DNA from: Carnegiea gigantea
Lineage: Eukaryota > Streptophyta > Magnoliopsida > Caryophyllales > Cactaceae
Direction of reading: 5' to 3'
Assembly (NCBI GenBank): GCA_029747015.1
Contig: JAKOGI010000344.1
Span: 346,001 to 410,000, forward strand
Length of the DNA stretch: 64,000 bases
Shown here: in pieces, positions 25,001 to 38,435 of the stretch
Numbering within the stretch: the first letter of the stretch is position 1
Layout: every line of letters begins with the position of its first letter
Position numbers and translations under genes: made by a program
Notes under the pieces: model-generated
Seen by the model: only the letters and a program-made list of their open reading frames with translations
The model's database searches: none
Told to the model about the DNA's origin: nothing

Positions 25001-25459
25001 CTGGCTCACTCCAATATAGTTAGACAGTGCTTGAGATTATGCCCTTATCAAAATGTCCTCATCTGATATTCCTAATGCATCACATGATCTTCCCTCAACA
25101 AACTACTCCCGGTCGATAATGGGCAAAAAAATTACCATGGTTAGGGATACGAGTGATGAAATTCCTAGCCAAGCGAATCATTGCATACAAAAGAAATGAG
25201 CAATGAGACTAGAAAAGGCTAATAAATGAGAGATTGTCATGGGATGATTAAAATAAAGATAACCATAAGTGCATCATGAATTCTAAAATATAATGCCACA
25301 AGAATTGTGGTTTACAAATATGGACCATAAAGGGTCTAGTAAATAATCAACCAACGAGAAAGATGGCATGGTTGTACTCGGGTTTAACTGATGAATTGGA
25401 AACAAAATGACAAGCAACTGAGCTTCAACTATGTGACTTTATAGCAACAAGCAGCAAGA
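22079..25459. other. Intergenic region
   Basis: No secure gene. About 22925-23240 holds a diverged duplication and 23448-23468 a poly(C)-GGGG tract. Near 23300-23440 the sequence is less AT-rich and has a minus-strand ATG frame (MASTPSPSLSFSLFELP, ATG near 23366) that could be a first exon or leader of an unrecognised transcript. A plus-strand frame at 24267-24506 contains a short repeated GCCGGAAAATTTGGA motif. Otherwise AT-rich. Confidence 0.45.
22925..23240. repeat. Diverged tandem duplication, about 145 bp unit
   Basis: Blocks at about 22940-23085 and 23110-23250 share ACTGTTTGGTT(T/C)ATATCT-like sequence, TTTGTTAAT, AATTGAAATTGAA and CGTGAATTCAAAACA in the same order, with many substitutions. 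Confidence 0.75.
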
Positions 25460-25592
25460 TAAGTGTAATAAATAGACGGGACAAGGAATGTGCAATAAAT
25501 AGATAGATAGATTGGATAAGTAAAGTGTAATAGATAGATAAATAAATTGGACAAGTAAAGTATAATTGATAGATAAATAAATTGAGTAAGTT
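25460..25592. repeat. Short tandem array, unit about 37 bp, about 4 copies
   Basis: Repeats of the pattern GTAATA-(AA)TAGATAGAT-AAATTGGA(T/C)AAGTAAAGT with variation; the last copies are the most alike. Confidence 0.7.
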
Positions 25593-26160
25593 ACAATAGG
25601 AACATGCCTTTACTCATATGAAGTCAATTCGAGTACAACAATAAGATTAAATAGAGAATGTAGATGTTTATTTATTAAAATGTAAGATATATGTGTGGGA
25701 GTTGAAGTTCAAAATAAAGAGAGTAAGGGGATTATGACAGTCGCAATCGCCCACACTAATGAGAGTTGAATTACATTATGAATTCAGAACAAGTTATACG
25801 AGCTTATCATTATGAATAAATAAGATGTAAGGTAGATGTATGAATCGGCTCTCAGTGGAATGAACTACAACTCATGATCATGAAATAAAAATGGTGAAGG
25901 TTAAGAGCACTGGAATGCTGACAACAATATAAAGTAGAACGAAAAATGTATTGCACATTTAACAATGGGTTTGCAAAGACATGGAAGATCATGCTAATAG
26001 AAAATATCGGGTTGAAAAGTAAGGGAGATTAAACAACATTGGATGGTATCAAGTTTTGAAGAAGAGACAAGCAAACAATTTCAAGAATTGCTATAAAAGG
26101 GCATTCTTGTAAAAGATAAACTGTGGTTGTATGGTTTAGGTGTGATATCCGGACCTCAAA

Positions 26161-26346
26161 TCATTCATGGAAAAGACTTCTGTTGTTGGCAGTTAATCCC
26201 ATAAATCGTTTGTTCAAGGTATAGGGCACTGGTTTTTTGATAATGATCTTATTCAACTCTCTATACGCAGTATACAACCATAAGGTTATGCCTTCCTTCT
26301 TCATACATAGAAAAGTAGGGTTTCCCACAATTGGACGCTTGGTCAA
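26161..26346 (-). pseudogene. Decayed Ty3/gypsy reverse transcriptase fragment
   Basis: The minus-strand frame reads GNPTFLCMKKEGITLWLYTA then YRELNKIIIKKP, which is the recognisable start of a gypsy RT domain. Flanking RT parts cannot be read. Confidence 0.7.
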
Positions 26347-28757
26347 ATAACTTCCTTCTATAACAACTCATTTTACTAAATTTTTAGTTCCTTGAACTCT
26401 ACTGGGGGTCATGTGATAGGGGCTCTGAAAATGGATTGAGCACCTAGCACTAGATTGATCTAAAAATCAATGTTTCTTAGGGAAAAACAATCCCGAAAGT
26501 CCTCATATAAAACACCTCTAAATTCACAAGCTGTAATTATGGATATGTATATACCGAGTGTGGTTGACATATTACTAATATTAAATGCATTACTGACACG
26601 ATAACTCACTTGCTTGCACAGTGTAATCAGGGCGGAGATATGATTTTTCTTCTATCGGTCCATAGAAACACACGTCTAGTCTTTCCATATTTCTCAAACT
26701 AGCCTTAAGATCTTTACAAGTCATCTTCTATAAGTACACAGTCAGTTCATCCCCATGATGACAACAAGGCCTATCAATTAAGCTGAATTGAATACCCAAT
26801 GAATATGTTTCTAGCAATACTAACAGAGGCATATTTATAAAAGATAACATATTCAACTACTTCCTGGTCTCAATAAGTTTAAAAGACAAGGGGACGATCT
26901 AAAGTGTAAAGAGGTGCAACCACACCATGAACTCTTGTAAAGATATTTTCTTTATTGGTTATAAAGGACAGACATGTAAGCTGAATGAATGAAAGGACGA
27001 AGATTCGTAATGAAAGAGAGACATATAAATGTCTTGCATATACAAGACATGTAGTTTATTCATGATGGTCATGGCAGTAAAGTAAATGAACGATGTTATG
27101 AAGTTGAGATGGAGTTTTAAGTAATAAAGGTGAAGAAATGTAACAAATTATCAAAGCAGCTTTTGAGAAGTCATACGGTATCTGGATGTGAGTAAAATGA
27201 TGAAGATAAGGGTTAACAGTACCAGAAGAAAAATTTTATTCATCTGGTGTTTGAAATGATAATATGTCAAGATGAAGGAGTCAGTCTTATGACTGTACAT
27301 GATGGCATCCATCAATAACACATTCTATAGTAAATGGAAGCCTTGGGTAGGCGTATAAACTCCGAAACTGCTGACAGGTGGAAATAGCACAAATCGTTGT
27401 TTATTATTAATAAGATAGGCTATACTAGTAAAGAAAAGATTTCCAAAATAACTTGAGTAACAACATGCAGTCACGGCCATAGAGTAGTATGTCAATATGA
27501 CGTTACGGTGCTATAGAAACATGAACAATATGGATACATTTAATTGTTGAAAAGGCGTTCAATGACTGGGTCTGAAGCAACCAAAGGCTTTGTAAGGAAT
27601 AAATAAATAGTGCCCAAATAGAAGTAAGGAGTTAAAGTAGGTGACAGTAAAAATATGAACATACTGATGATTAAACTGCAAGTAGAATGGGTCAAATGTG
27701 CTTAGGAAGAGCTGCAAATCACACAGCAATGTATACCGGGGGTCATTATAGGCTCCATTATGGAAACAAAGAATTAAGCGGTTATGATTGTCAGGGTTTG
27801 AATCGCCTATAAGAAAGGTTGCTCAAATGTGTTGAAGAACTCCGCACATACCACATATGAGAATTTCCATAAACATTGTATTGCAAATCTAGAGAGCATT
27901 AGTAGTAAAGAAATGATACCTTTGAATAATTTAAGGTAACTAGGGCAAAAAAAAGTCAATGACAGGAAGTAATGAGAGCATTGCTGATGTAAGGTCTTAG
28001 TGTCAAGACCAGATAATTTCTATACATGGCAGCTTAATCTTACTTGTACCACACATATAATGCTAAGCAGCACACCATAAGCTACTAATTGCTATCACCA
28101 TACATAAGCACTCATTGTAGTGTTCGTCTTATATTGGTTCACCTCAAAGATATTACCCCACCAGGCATTTCCTCATCTAGAGGTTTACATCTGACTCGAC
28201 ACTGTATAAGTCCCTTAAGAAGTTGCAAATGGCATCCCCACATCAGGTTTCAACCATCATTGTACTCAAGATCAGGTATATTAACACACCTCAATAAAGC
28301 TCTCAAATTTTGAGGCAAAATAGACAGAGTTCTGCCTAAAAACTGACTAAAACCCAACTTAAAGCCTTATAATAGATACCTGAAATGGAGAGAAACACTT
28401 CAATAGCTCAACGGCCACAAGCAAAAGTTCAAAACTCAACGGGTCACACAGCCAGAGTGCACGACTGCAAAAATTTAAACAAATGAATGAAATGAAACAT
28501 ACAATACAACTCCTAGATAAATGAGAGCATGCTTCACTAACAGGTCACCCAAATGGTTCCACACTCCACGTTGCTAATTCTTGAATTTCAAGATATTACC
28601 AAATGATTGAGTCACTTGAATGGAAATGGTTCCTCCATGCATGCACATACATATGAACTTACAGTCAATAACCCATTTAACTGGTCCAACATAACTCATA
28701 CATACCTTGATAGCTAACTCATAAACACTTGATAGCTCACAGTGGTCCTTAAAACCT

Positions 28758-28771
28758 TGGCTCTGATATCA
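28758..28771 (-). promoter_or_regulatory. Primer-binding site of the older gypsy element
   Basis: Minus strand TGATATCAGAGCCA lies 4 bp inside the LTR end and is nearly complementary to the 3' end of initiator methionine tRNA, the usual primer of this group. Confidence 0.75.
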
Positions 28772-31364
28772 AATCTGTAACGCCCCCTAAAATGCTAATA
28801 ACATGATTTACGAAAAATTGCAGCGGAAGACTTAATAATAGAAGACACTACTGCCGTCCTGATAAGGACAAGGCTCACTGAAACCATTTAATCTTGCAAC
28901 TCATGTTCACAATCATAAAATCTATTAAACTGAAATACTTCAAGACCAAAATCCATCATAGTTCAACTTCAATACCATCGACTTAATCATATCATGTGCT
29001 AACTCGTACGCCATACTACACAAGTATATTGAATATATATCCAACTTGACCCTGAGGTCGATTCCAATATTCATGTTATACTAAATCCACTGTGAGCATA
29101 TGATGACTTCCAAAAGGGCATGCTAAAAGGAGAAACATATGATACTTCATCACCTAAAATGGAAAACATAAAAACAATTCGAAATGTGAGCAAAAACTCA
29201 GTACATGCATTCTTGTATTGTAAAATGAGCATAGAAATACTGTTGATGGGTACCCGTCGTTGCAATTCATTTAGTTGGCAATAACAATGAAAATGAAAGT
29301 CATATGGAACTGAATTGCTCATTATTATCTGGATGTGAACCCCCTGCAATGATATGATCTATACATAGGTATACACCTGCTAATACGATCAAGAGTTGGC
29401 CTGAAGCCGCGTGGGTAAATGATGGGTTGACGCCCTATAGATGATAACTGATGGGGTCACAAGTAAAATGGTAAATCACTGTATAAATTGATTCATTGAT
29501 AAACTCATTAGGAGTTATAACTTGATAAACATGTTCTGCTTTCTGAAGATACAGGTAATGGACATACCTTGAGTTTTTAAAAATGTCATCTGACTTGATA
29601 AATATGTTCTGACTTAATAATACTTGTGCATAATAAGGAACGATAACTAGGCCTCGACTTTGTTTCATAAATATCATTGCAGGTATATGTAATCAGTAAA
29701 TGATCCTTACTCACATAATTAGTAGGTAAAAGATGCATAGTGGATATTGAGTAATTAAATGGTATACATAACTAGGGTATTTCAATACAACTTCAAAACT
29801 GAATTAATAAAAGTAATTAAATCCGATATAAAGTAAATGAAAGTAAAATAGTACACAATGAGATAAATGAGATTGCAAAGAAAAATGCTTTAATGGTGAC
29901 AATTGAGGGAGTGGTTGTGGCCTTTTCTGAAATAGGTTGCTGATACGAGTTTAAGGCTTACTGATGTATAGTTTGGTTCAAGATAATAGCGAGTACGCTA
30001 GATTGGCCTGATAAATACATTTGACACATTCTGAAGTGAGTAAGTAATAAAGGTTTAAGGCCAAGAGAGATATATCTTGATTCAAGATAGCATAAAACTG
30101 TAATAACTTGGTCTGATAAATATAGTTTCTGAGTCACAACTTTTCCCACTTCTCATATTTCATTCATAAATCCATTAGATATAGAATTCTATCCCAAATG
30201 AATCATTGAACTCAATAGAAGCTATTAAGCTCATTAAACTTAGTGTTTTTTTTGGGGTAAAATTCATAAATGATTCAAAGCTTATAAACAAGTTCCCAAA
30301 TTGTATACTTGTCTTCTTCTTTCTCATTAATCAAGCCAAAAGTTCTATGAAGGTCCATGAATATTCATTTCTTGCTTAAATGAGTTTACTTGACCCAAAA
30401 CACACAAAATGAATGCATGATTAATCTCACTCAATCATTATTATTGCTCTTTACACAATTACTCAAAATGCTTTCAAAAATACCAAACTCAAAATACTCA
30501 GCAAAAATTCATGAAATCTTATATGAAATTTGAAAATAATATGGACAATCTATAGTACAATTTTTTGAATTTTCCTCCAAGTGTACGCTGTATAGAAATT
30601 GCAATAACTACCCAATTTGCCCAAAGCAGGTTAGTTTATTTTAGAAATTCATAACTTTCACCCTAGACCTCAAATGGAGACCTAAAACCCCAATATGAAA
30701 ATACTAAGAAGTCCTAAAAACCTTTAATTTGTAACACAAAACGTGATTCCCACAATAGGGTTCCCAAAATAGGGCTAAAACACAAGTATGTTAGTTTTTG
30801 GTCCATTCTGCACAGTTTTGGCAAAACAACCATAACTTTTTCCACAGAGATCGGATTAAGGCGATTCAAAAGCTAATTAAAAGCTAACACACTGAACAAT
30901 CTACCGACCAAAAATCATAATTTTTTCATGGGCCGATCATTACCATTTTAATCCTGAATTCTGCCCTATTTTTCTAAACTTTTTAGCCCTCACTGATTTG
31001 GCTTTTTCCTCTCTTTTCACATAAATCCTCACTTGAAATCATTCCAAATCATCAAAAACATCATCATAATCATCAATAGAACTAAATATTACAAAATGAA
31101 GTACAAAGCAATCCATAAACATGGTTTTAACTTAAACTTGCATGAACATGATCACCCTTAAACCCTAGCATGATTCAAGCTCAATTTCACCATGACCAAC
31201 ACCAAAATAACTCTTATTTCTTATCAAAATGCTATGATAAATGATCACAAATATCAAAACAAGAATCAAAAGTAAAATAAAAATCAAAACCAACAAGATC
31301 AAGTTTCAAAATTACTCACTTTGCTTGAAGATAAGTAGAGATGGAGGTGTTGTTTAGTGGTTTT

Positions 31365-34300
31365 TGTAACGCCTCCAGTTACTGATGTTTGATTATTCTA
31401 ACTTAATCCCTTATTGATTAGTGATTTACAGCGGAAGTCCTGTGATTAGAGGCGTTACCGCCATTTCTTAACGGAACAAGGCTAACTGGATCTACATACA
31501 TGACAACATATGTTGTAATTAAACATACTTTCAACCACTTATACCATCCAAGATATATGGTTACACCTATTAACTCAGTGTACAACTACCAAATACTAGC
31601 AAATACTAAGTCCAAAACAATATACAACCAGCAGATCTTTAGGACTGTTGGCCTATAAATCACTATGAGCAGTAGCTAGCTGACATACGGCGAATAGTAG
31701 TTCACACTCATTTCTCGCTTTCCTCTGGCTTGTCAGAAGGAGGACTGCACACCGATCCTTTACCTAAAAAAGAAAACATGAAAACATTCGAATAATGAGC
31801 TGAAGCTTAGCACGTACATTCCTATGCTGTAAAACAAGTTTTGTATGTAAATAGTTGGGCGCCCGCATTTCAAAACATTTTGGTTTGCAAATATGGGAGA
31901 GAGAATGTATAAGTAAAACTAATTTACTCATTATTATCTGAAAGTGGACCCCTTTGTTGACGTCTGCTGCGATCTTGAAATAGGTGCACACCTCCCAGGC
32001 CGATCAGAGAACTTGAGTTGCAGTCGCAGGGGTAAATTGAAGGGCATAAGCTCCGATGATTGATAATTGACGGGGCCACTTGTTTAGGTGACAAAAAATT
32101 GCATAAATTGATTCCTTAAATGAACATTATATTGATTTTTCATCAGTGAGACACATGCGAGTTTTTGAAGAACACAAGCAATGTACGTACCTGGTTTTCG
32201 AAATTCTTTCCTCTTTAAAACGGAGGGCGTGTGTTGGCAGCTTGAAGCAAACGAGGTAGCCTCTTTCCTGCTTCAAATATTTTATTTTTTTCCATTAGTG
32301 CGATATTATGAAGTTTATTAAACTTATCAGCTTAATGGATTATTTGTAACTGACAATGTGTTTATAAATACCTGTGTTATCGCCATTACGATCTGAATTA
32401 ATGATATACGTTTGTTATTATCATTAGTTGGTTGCGCGATGCGCATCAAGGCCCTCGTAAAGTGTTATTATGATTAATATAACTATTAGCGTTATTGTTC
32501 TCAACATTATTCTTATTGTTTTAAATCTGATAATCATTCAAGTCTTGTACTTCACTATTCTTAGCATTAACTTTAGAATATTCAACCATTTACTTAATTA
32601 CCTGTATATATGAAATAGACATATAACCTTCAAAATTCTCATCCTGTTAATATTTATTTAATCTCATTAGTACCTTAAATTCCCTCCGCTCTACTGATTT
32701 GGATTCTTAAATTGAATTGAAGACGAAGACAAGCAGAACACCGAACTTTTATCATATTAAGCTGTTGATATAAGTAAATTGGGATATTTATAAGACTATT
32801 AATTAAGTAAATTAGTAATCGAAACATTTACGTCATTAATAAAGTTGCGGGTTACGATTACATGCATTAGGCTTTTGGTTCAATTGTGACTAAAGGCTTG
32901 TTAATTAGCTTAAACTCTACCCCAAACATTGAACCCTTTATCATTAATTTTATATCCATAGAACGCACCCAACTTTCGACATTCTAGCACCGAATTTGTA
33001 TAAGTTCCCTCAATTTTCTTCTTTATAACACACTTAATCTTATTAACCCAACCACACTCGAGCTTGTACTTTATTTACATCACAGCCTTAAAACCTTAAC
33101 TCATCACTTCCATGGCATCACATATCTAGTCAATACTCGCTAATTCGTTAACTAGTTGTGTACATCATTATCTGAGCAAGAGTTAACTCAATTTAGGATA
33201 TAAACTCCAATCCGTTATGCTCATGACTCCCAACATCCATCAAACATTCAGTCATTCAATATAACATATATGAACGTTCGCCCATCATGCATCCTACTTT
33301 GATTCCCTTCAGATTTAACACCTATCCGAAGCATAATCCAACTAGGCCATGGTTTCAAATAGCCACGAATGCTAATTTCCACGCAAAATTTCAATGACTC
33401 AACCACGCCAAGTTATAAATTCGGAATATTACCAAATAATCTCAAATTTCTAAAAATTTGCATTTCACATGATATTCAGATAACGTCAATCAATCCCCAA
33501 CTTCATAATTTTCTCAACGTAACTGAATAACATCAAATAATTTCAATCTCCACGAATTCACAACAAATAGCCAAATAACGTGAAATTTATGCGATTCAGT
33601 AAATCAGGTATCGAAATTAATATGAAATTCAATGAATTATTACAAACAAATTAAAACCCACTTCAGTTCCAATTTCTCACTTCAACTCTCTGCCAAAGTC
33701 ACAACCGAAATTGGAACAGCCCAGCCAAATTCACCATTCAATTCATTCATTCAAAATAACCTCAGAAATTTTGTTAATAGACACTCACTAATACTAGTTA
33801 CATTCGTTAGTAAAGAAATTAAAACCCAAACCATCAAAACAAATCAACCAAGCAAGGTTAGGGTTCCTTTACCTTTTAATTCAAATCAAAGCTAGAAGAG
33901 GAGATGGAGATGGAGGTGGTGCTGGATTGTAGCCGTGGCAGTGCTCTGGCAGCTAGAACCGGCGGCAGTTTAACCGGCGACAAGAGAGGTTGAGGCAGAA
34001 CAGGGTCACGGGCAGAGGGGGGGTCGAACAAGGGAGGCAAGGTGTGGCAGTGGGGTGGCTGGGCGTGTCGGCGGCTGGTGGTGACCGGCAAACGACGGTT
34101 CCCGGTGACAGACGGTGGGCCGTAGGGGCTCCGGCAAGCCAAAAAAACAAACGGGGGGGATGAGGGTCGGGAGAGCCATAGCAGGGGAGGGGGTTTGGGT
34201 TTGATTTTTTTGTTTGGGGAAATTTTGAAACTTTGGTTATTTAAGTTATTATGTATTTTATTATTTTTTTCTTTCTACCTAAGTCGGTTACTGCCTCTCT

Positions 34301-34376
34301 TTTCTCTTCTTTTTTTTTTTAATACTTTGATGTATTATATATTTATATGGATAAACATATATATATTATTATTATT

Positions 34377-34414
<38 letters not shown>

Positions 34415-34721
34415 TAGTATTATTATTACTACTACTACTACTACTACTATGATTATTATGATTATTATTATTGTTGTTGTTGTTAAGGTTTTTCGGATTG
34501 GCGGTCATTCGAATAAATATTGATGTCAAAGGATTACTCAGGAACATAAGAACGTCATGTTTGAGACCACGTCGTCGCTTCAACCAGCAATGCACAAAGT
34601 TGTATATATATATATACATATGTATATAAAATGCTGAATTGAAATGTGGCGCCCAACTTGTTTAATGTTAATTAATATGACCTAAGGTATTTAAAATGGG
34701 TATTTACTTCAGGCCATTACA
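31365..34721 (-). repeat. Left (3') LTR of the younger gypsy element, 3357 bp
   Basis: Bounded by TGTAACG at 31365 and CATTACA ending at 34721. It aligns along its length with 38436-41671. It has about 120 bp near 33975-34095 that is absent from the right copy, and it carries a mixed trinucleotide microsatellite at 34366-34485. Short open frames inside (for example 31764-31991 minus and 33632-33895 plus) are not known genes. Confidence 0.92.
34366..34485. repeat. Compound trinucleotide microsatellite in the left LTR
   Basis: Blocks of ATT, ATC, ACT and GTT repeats. The equivalent place in the right LTR (41319-41437) is mostly ATT, so the array has evolved separately in the two copies. Confidence 0.95.
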
Positions 34722-34737
34722 GCCTTCCCGCCTTAAA
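34722..34737 (-). promoter_or_regulatory. Polypurine tract of the younger gypsy element
   Basis: Minus strand AAGGCGGGAAGGC directly abuts the LTR start, the expected place of the plus-strand primer. Confidence 0.7.
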
Positions 34738-34799
34738 TTAAGTTTCGTCCTCGAAACTTGCAATTGAAAAGAAACTTTAACGGTACTTCAAATAGGCAG

Positions 34800-34905
34800 A
34801 GATACTGGTGTTGTTATATGGATATGATGTGAATCTAGGACTTCTTTATAAGTTGTGAGATGTGAAAACGCTTTGTATATGTTCAAGTTCTGCTGGTAAT
34901 TCTAA
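34800..34905 (-). pseudogene. Integrase C-terminal trace
   Basis: Minus strand reads LPAELEHIQSVFTSHNL then a stop, resembling the conserved segment near the end of chromovirus integrases. It is followed by decayed sequence up to the polypurine tract. Confidence 0.6.
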
Positions 34906-34924
34906 TAGGTAAACCACTGGGTTC

Positions 34925-35360
34925 CACTTTCATGTAACATCCCCTAACTTTGGGGCTAGGAGTGTTAATATTTTCTTAAATTTTGGGGCGAAAGAGACAG
35001 AATTTTTCCTAAAAACCGGCTATCTCCCAGGCTTAAAACCTTACATTAAATCCCTGCATTGAAAATAAGTATAGAAGGATGCCAAATCAAGCTTAACGGC
35101 TATAAAACGAAGATCAGAACTCTACGGGCCATAAGCCCGGAGTAAATCACCTAATAATGCTCAATAATAGAAAAGAAATGAAAAATACAACTCAACAGAT
35201 CACACATCCGGAGTACTGGGGTTTACATCCCAAAAACAAAAATAAGTAATAATTGGCTCACATGGCCGTACAGAATGACTCATGAACCTTAATTATCGTT
35301 AATTCTGAAGTTAGCAGACAGAACATCTCATCCCCCTACTATATATGCACACATGATCCC
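34925..35360. repeat. Interspersed repeat shared by both gypsy interiors
   Basis: This stretch resembles 28230-28700 in the older element. Shared in order are a TTAA(C/T)A...TTTTG(A/G)GGC(A/G)AAA block, GACAGA(G/A)TT...CCTAAAAAC(T/C)G, CTTAA(A/C)GCC-like words and an ACAACTC stretch. It starts TGTAACATCCCC, which looks like an LTR start of a third, related family. The two copies lie in different parts of the two elements. Confidence 0.5.
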
Positions 35361-35498
35361 TTTTCAAAAAAAGAGGTGATTCAGTTACATTTGGATTCAA
35401 CCAATGTAGTACAATTGATAGAATGATCATGAAGTTACAACAAGGTGATCGTCTAACTGCGGTCAACATGATAAATTCGATAGGCGCACTTGCATTGA

Positions 35499-35858
35499 CT
35501 AGGTAGAATATAAAATAGGCACGATGAAGTAGTTTCGGTAAAAGAGCAAGATTGCGTAGGGGGAGGTTGGTAAGGACTCAAAGTAAGACACTATATCCTT
35601 TAGTATGCTCTCATCCCCCTGACATACAGCTATGCTAATCTCTTTATACGCCCAAGTGTCATGAATTGGTATGAAATGAGCAAATTTGGTGAGTCTATCT
35701 GCAATGACCCAAGCAATGTTCTGCTTAATACCAGAAATGAATAACTCCATAATAAAATCCACTGAAATTAAACCCCACTTCCTAGTATGAATTTCTAAAG
35801 GTCTCAATGTGCCTACAGGGCGCTGATGTTTAGCCTTCACCTTTTTACACGTCAACAT
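35499..35858 (-). pseudogene. Gypsy integrase core fragment
   Basis: The minus-strand frame reads KVKAKHQRPVGTLRPLEI, GLISVDFIMEL and WVIADRLTKFAHFIPIHDT, the zinc-finger-to-core part of a Ty3/gypsy integrase including its first catalytic Asp region. Only about 80 of its 119 codons look like integrase; the downstream part is not recognisable. Confidence 0.85.
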
Positions 35859-36189
35859 TTACCGACGTATCCTCCAATATCCTTCCTTAATATCCTACTA
35901 AACCCAGAAAACTTCTTACTTCTATCACCGCGTTGGACCTAGGCTATTCAGTAACCACCTTTCTCTTTTGAGGACTTCGATTTTTTTTTGTTTTTTTTTC
36001 TGTAGAAACCACGTGTCCCAAAAGTGTCACTTCGGTTGATTAGAACTTTCTTCCCCTTCTCCCCTTTTTTTTCTTCTCTTTTTTTTTCTCTTTCTCCCTT
36101 TTTTTCTCCAATCTTGCATATAACTGGTGTTACCTCAGGGTATACAATACAGTTCTCAAATCAGTTTTTGGAAGCACTCAAGCTCATTG

Positions 36190-36351
36190 CAATTGATCAA
36201 ACAGTTCATCTATCCTAGGCAAAAGGGTGCTTATCCTTAATGGTCATCTTATTTAACTCCCGATGATCTACGTATAACCTTACGGTTCCATCCTTTTCCA
36301 CTACCCATGACGCTGGAGCTCCCAAAGGTGGCACACTTGGCCTGATATGAT
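36190..36351 (-). pseudogene. Gypsy reverse transcriptase fragment
   Basis: Minus strand reads [20 protein letters not shown] and [19 protein letters not shown], then loses frame. The palm-domain motif with the catalytic Asp pair is not seen, so most of RT and RNase H has been deleted. Confidence 0.85.
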
Positions 36352-36900
36352 AAATCCTTTTTATAATAATTCATTCAACTAGGTTTTCAATTCTTTAAAC
36401 TCGGTTGGGGCCATCCCATAAAAAGCTTTTGAAATAGGATTTGTACCATGAATTAACTAAATTTTGAAATCAATTTTCCTTTGATGAGGTGAACCTGACA
36501 ACTCCTCAAGGAAACATCATGCAATTTACAACTACGGAAATCTCTTCTCTTTAACCTCAGTAGCATAATACGCATGCCCTATGCACACTCGTTTCAGCAG
36601 TCATTTGCCCTTATGATTGAAATTATAGAATACTCATTCCTAAGTCTTTCCTCCCAGAAACATACTTCTTGGCCTTCTTGACTCTTAAGAGTCACTTTAA
36701 AGGCCTTACAATCTATGCTTGCCTCATGTACAGTCAACTAGCTCATTCCCAAGACTATATTGGACTCTAATATATCAAACTGATTCAAATTCCCAAGGAA
36801 CTCATGCTCAGCAACTTCAATAGAAACACGCTTGCAAGGAACGAGGCATTCTATCACCTACTTATTTGGCAAACTAATCCTATAGTTCACCCGCACTTCA

Positions 36901-36926
36901 GGTGCGTGCGTGTGCGTGTGCGTGTT
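36901..36926. repeat. GTGCGT-type microsatellite
   Basis: Short (GT)(GC) alternating run followed by poly(T), in the region where the gypsy protease would be expected. Confidence 0.8.
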
Positions 36927-37014
36927 TTTTTCAAAGTTAATTGTAATGCAGAATGGGTAGATGTAAATGAATGTGTCACACCTGAATCAAACAACACACC
37001 AAATGATTTTGAAT

Positions 37015-38166
37015 TTAAAAGAGAGTTTCAGTGACAACCATACCAGAGACTGTAGCTTCCGTTTTGCTCATTATATAAGCTCGTCCTGCCGTTAGAGGTT
37101 TAGAAGGCAGGGTTTCCTGACATGGAGGTAGTTTAGGCTTTACAACTCCCTTTTCCACGGCTTTCTGTCTTCTAGGGCAAATGACAATCGAATGGTTAGG
37201 GCTTCCACACCACATGCACTTGTTAGTACCAACACGGCACTCGATTGCAGTATGATTTGTTCGCCCACACTTAGCACAAGGTTCTGTTGACGCCGCTGGA
37301 CGACTCTTAGCAGGGCCAGTAGCGGGTTTCTTTTGAGCCACACTCTTGCTTGATGTACTACGATCGTCCCACTTCCTCTTCTGATTCCTTGGGTTCAAAA
37401 CCCTCAACTCCCCCTTTACTCGTTCTACCTCATCCGCCCTTTCATACAACTCTTGATAAGTTTGAATTGGTTGGCCCGTCAATTAGTTCCGAATATAAAA
37501 GGCTAGACCTTCCTCAAACCTTCTCATTTTCATCCTTTAAGATGCCATGAAATCTGGTGCAAATCTTGCTAGTTCCGTAAACTTCCAAGCATATTGCATT
37601 ACCGTCATATTACCATTCATCTTCAACTCCAAGTATTCCTTGTCTTTTTTTTGTTAGATTGTGATTGGATAAAACTTGACCCTAAGTTCCTCGAGCAACT
37701 TAGTCCATGTAAGCTTAGGTCCTTGTAGCTTATCTTTTACCGTGCTCCACCAGATGTCTGCCTCACCGGTTAAATAGAAGGTCCCTATATTTACCTTTTT
37801 CTCTTCAGGTACCTCAACCGCTGCAAATATCTTTTCCATTTCCCTAATCCAGTCTTCTAGTTCTACAGGGTCTAGATTTCTGTCATAGACCTTAGGGTTG
37901 CGTCGGGTTACCCTATCCGTCAACTTATCTAACCTTAGGGGGTGTTTTGGAAGTACCTAAGACACTGAGGGTGCAGAAGGGATTCTTTTCATTAACTCAG
38001 TTACCAGGTTTTTCCAGTAATTCGGATCCTCCACACTACTAGACGCTTCTAAGGCCACAGTTGGGTCTTCACTAAGGTTCTATTGGGAATTCTCATTTAC
38101 CTAATTTCCCGAATTTTGAGATTCACCTTCCTGATTATTTTGATCATTGTTTGTAGATTCTGACAT
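37015..38166 (-). pseudogene. Gypsy gag polyprotein with in-frame stops
   Basis: One minus-strand frame from the ATG at 38166 to about 37015 is open apart from six stops, all TAG or TAA. It contains a retrotransposon gag domain (LEDWIREMEKIFAAVEVPEE, GEADIWWSTVKDKL, RFAPDF) and two zinc knuckles with spacing CX2CX4HX4C (CAKCGRTNHTAIEC and CMWCGSPNHSIVIC). Keeping the frame over 384 codons while gaining only stops is typical of decay by point substitution. Confidence 0.9.
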
Positions 38167-38417
38167 ACTGAATCACACAAATAAGGTTTATCACCTAAAT
38201 CTGCATGACATTACGATAAAGCAGTAACTATACAAAACTAAGGCTCAATTTAACTCAACTCAAGAAGAGGAAAGTGAACTACTTCACTGCTCCTGATTAG
38301 GTTAGCCCGCAAATACCCCTCATATATACACCTTATGCAAACAAAATATCACATCTATATCCGTATCCTTATAACCTAACCCCTAAACATCCTACTACTC
38401 ACAGTGATTCGCTAACC

Positions 38418-38431
38418 TGGCTCTGATACTA
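38418..38431 (-). promoter_or_regulatory. Primer-binding site of the younger gypsy element
   Basis: Minus strand TAGTATCAGAGCCA, 4 bp from the LTR end at 38436, matches the initiator Met tRNA primer site with a likely G-to-A change. Confidence 0.85.
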
Positions 38432-38435
38432 CAAC

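Noticed and set aside
34195..34619. Poly-Ser/Leu, poly-Asn and poly-Asp frames in the LTR
   Set aside because: These are readings of trinucleotide microsatellites within the gypsy LTR.
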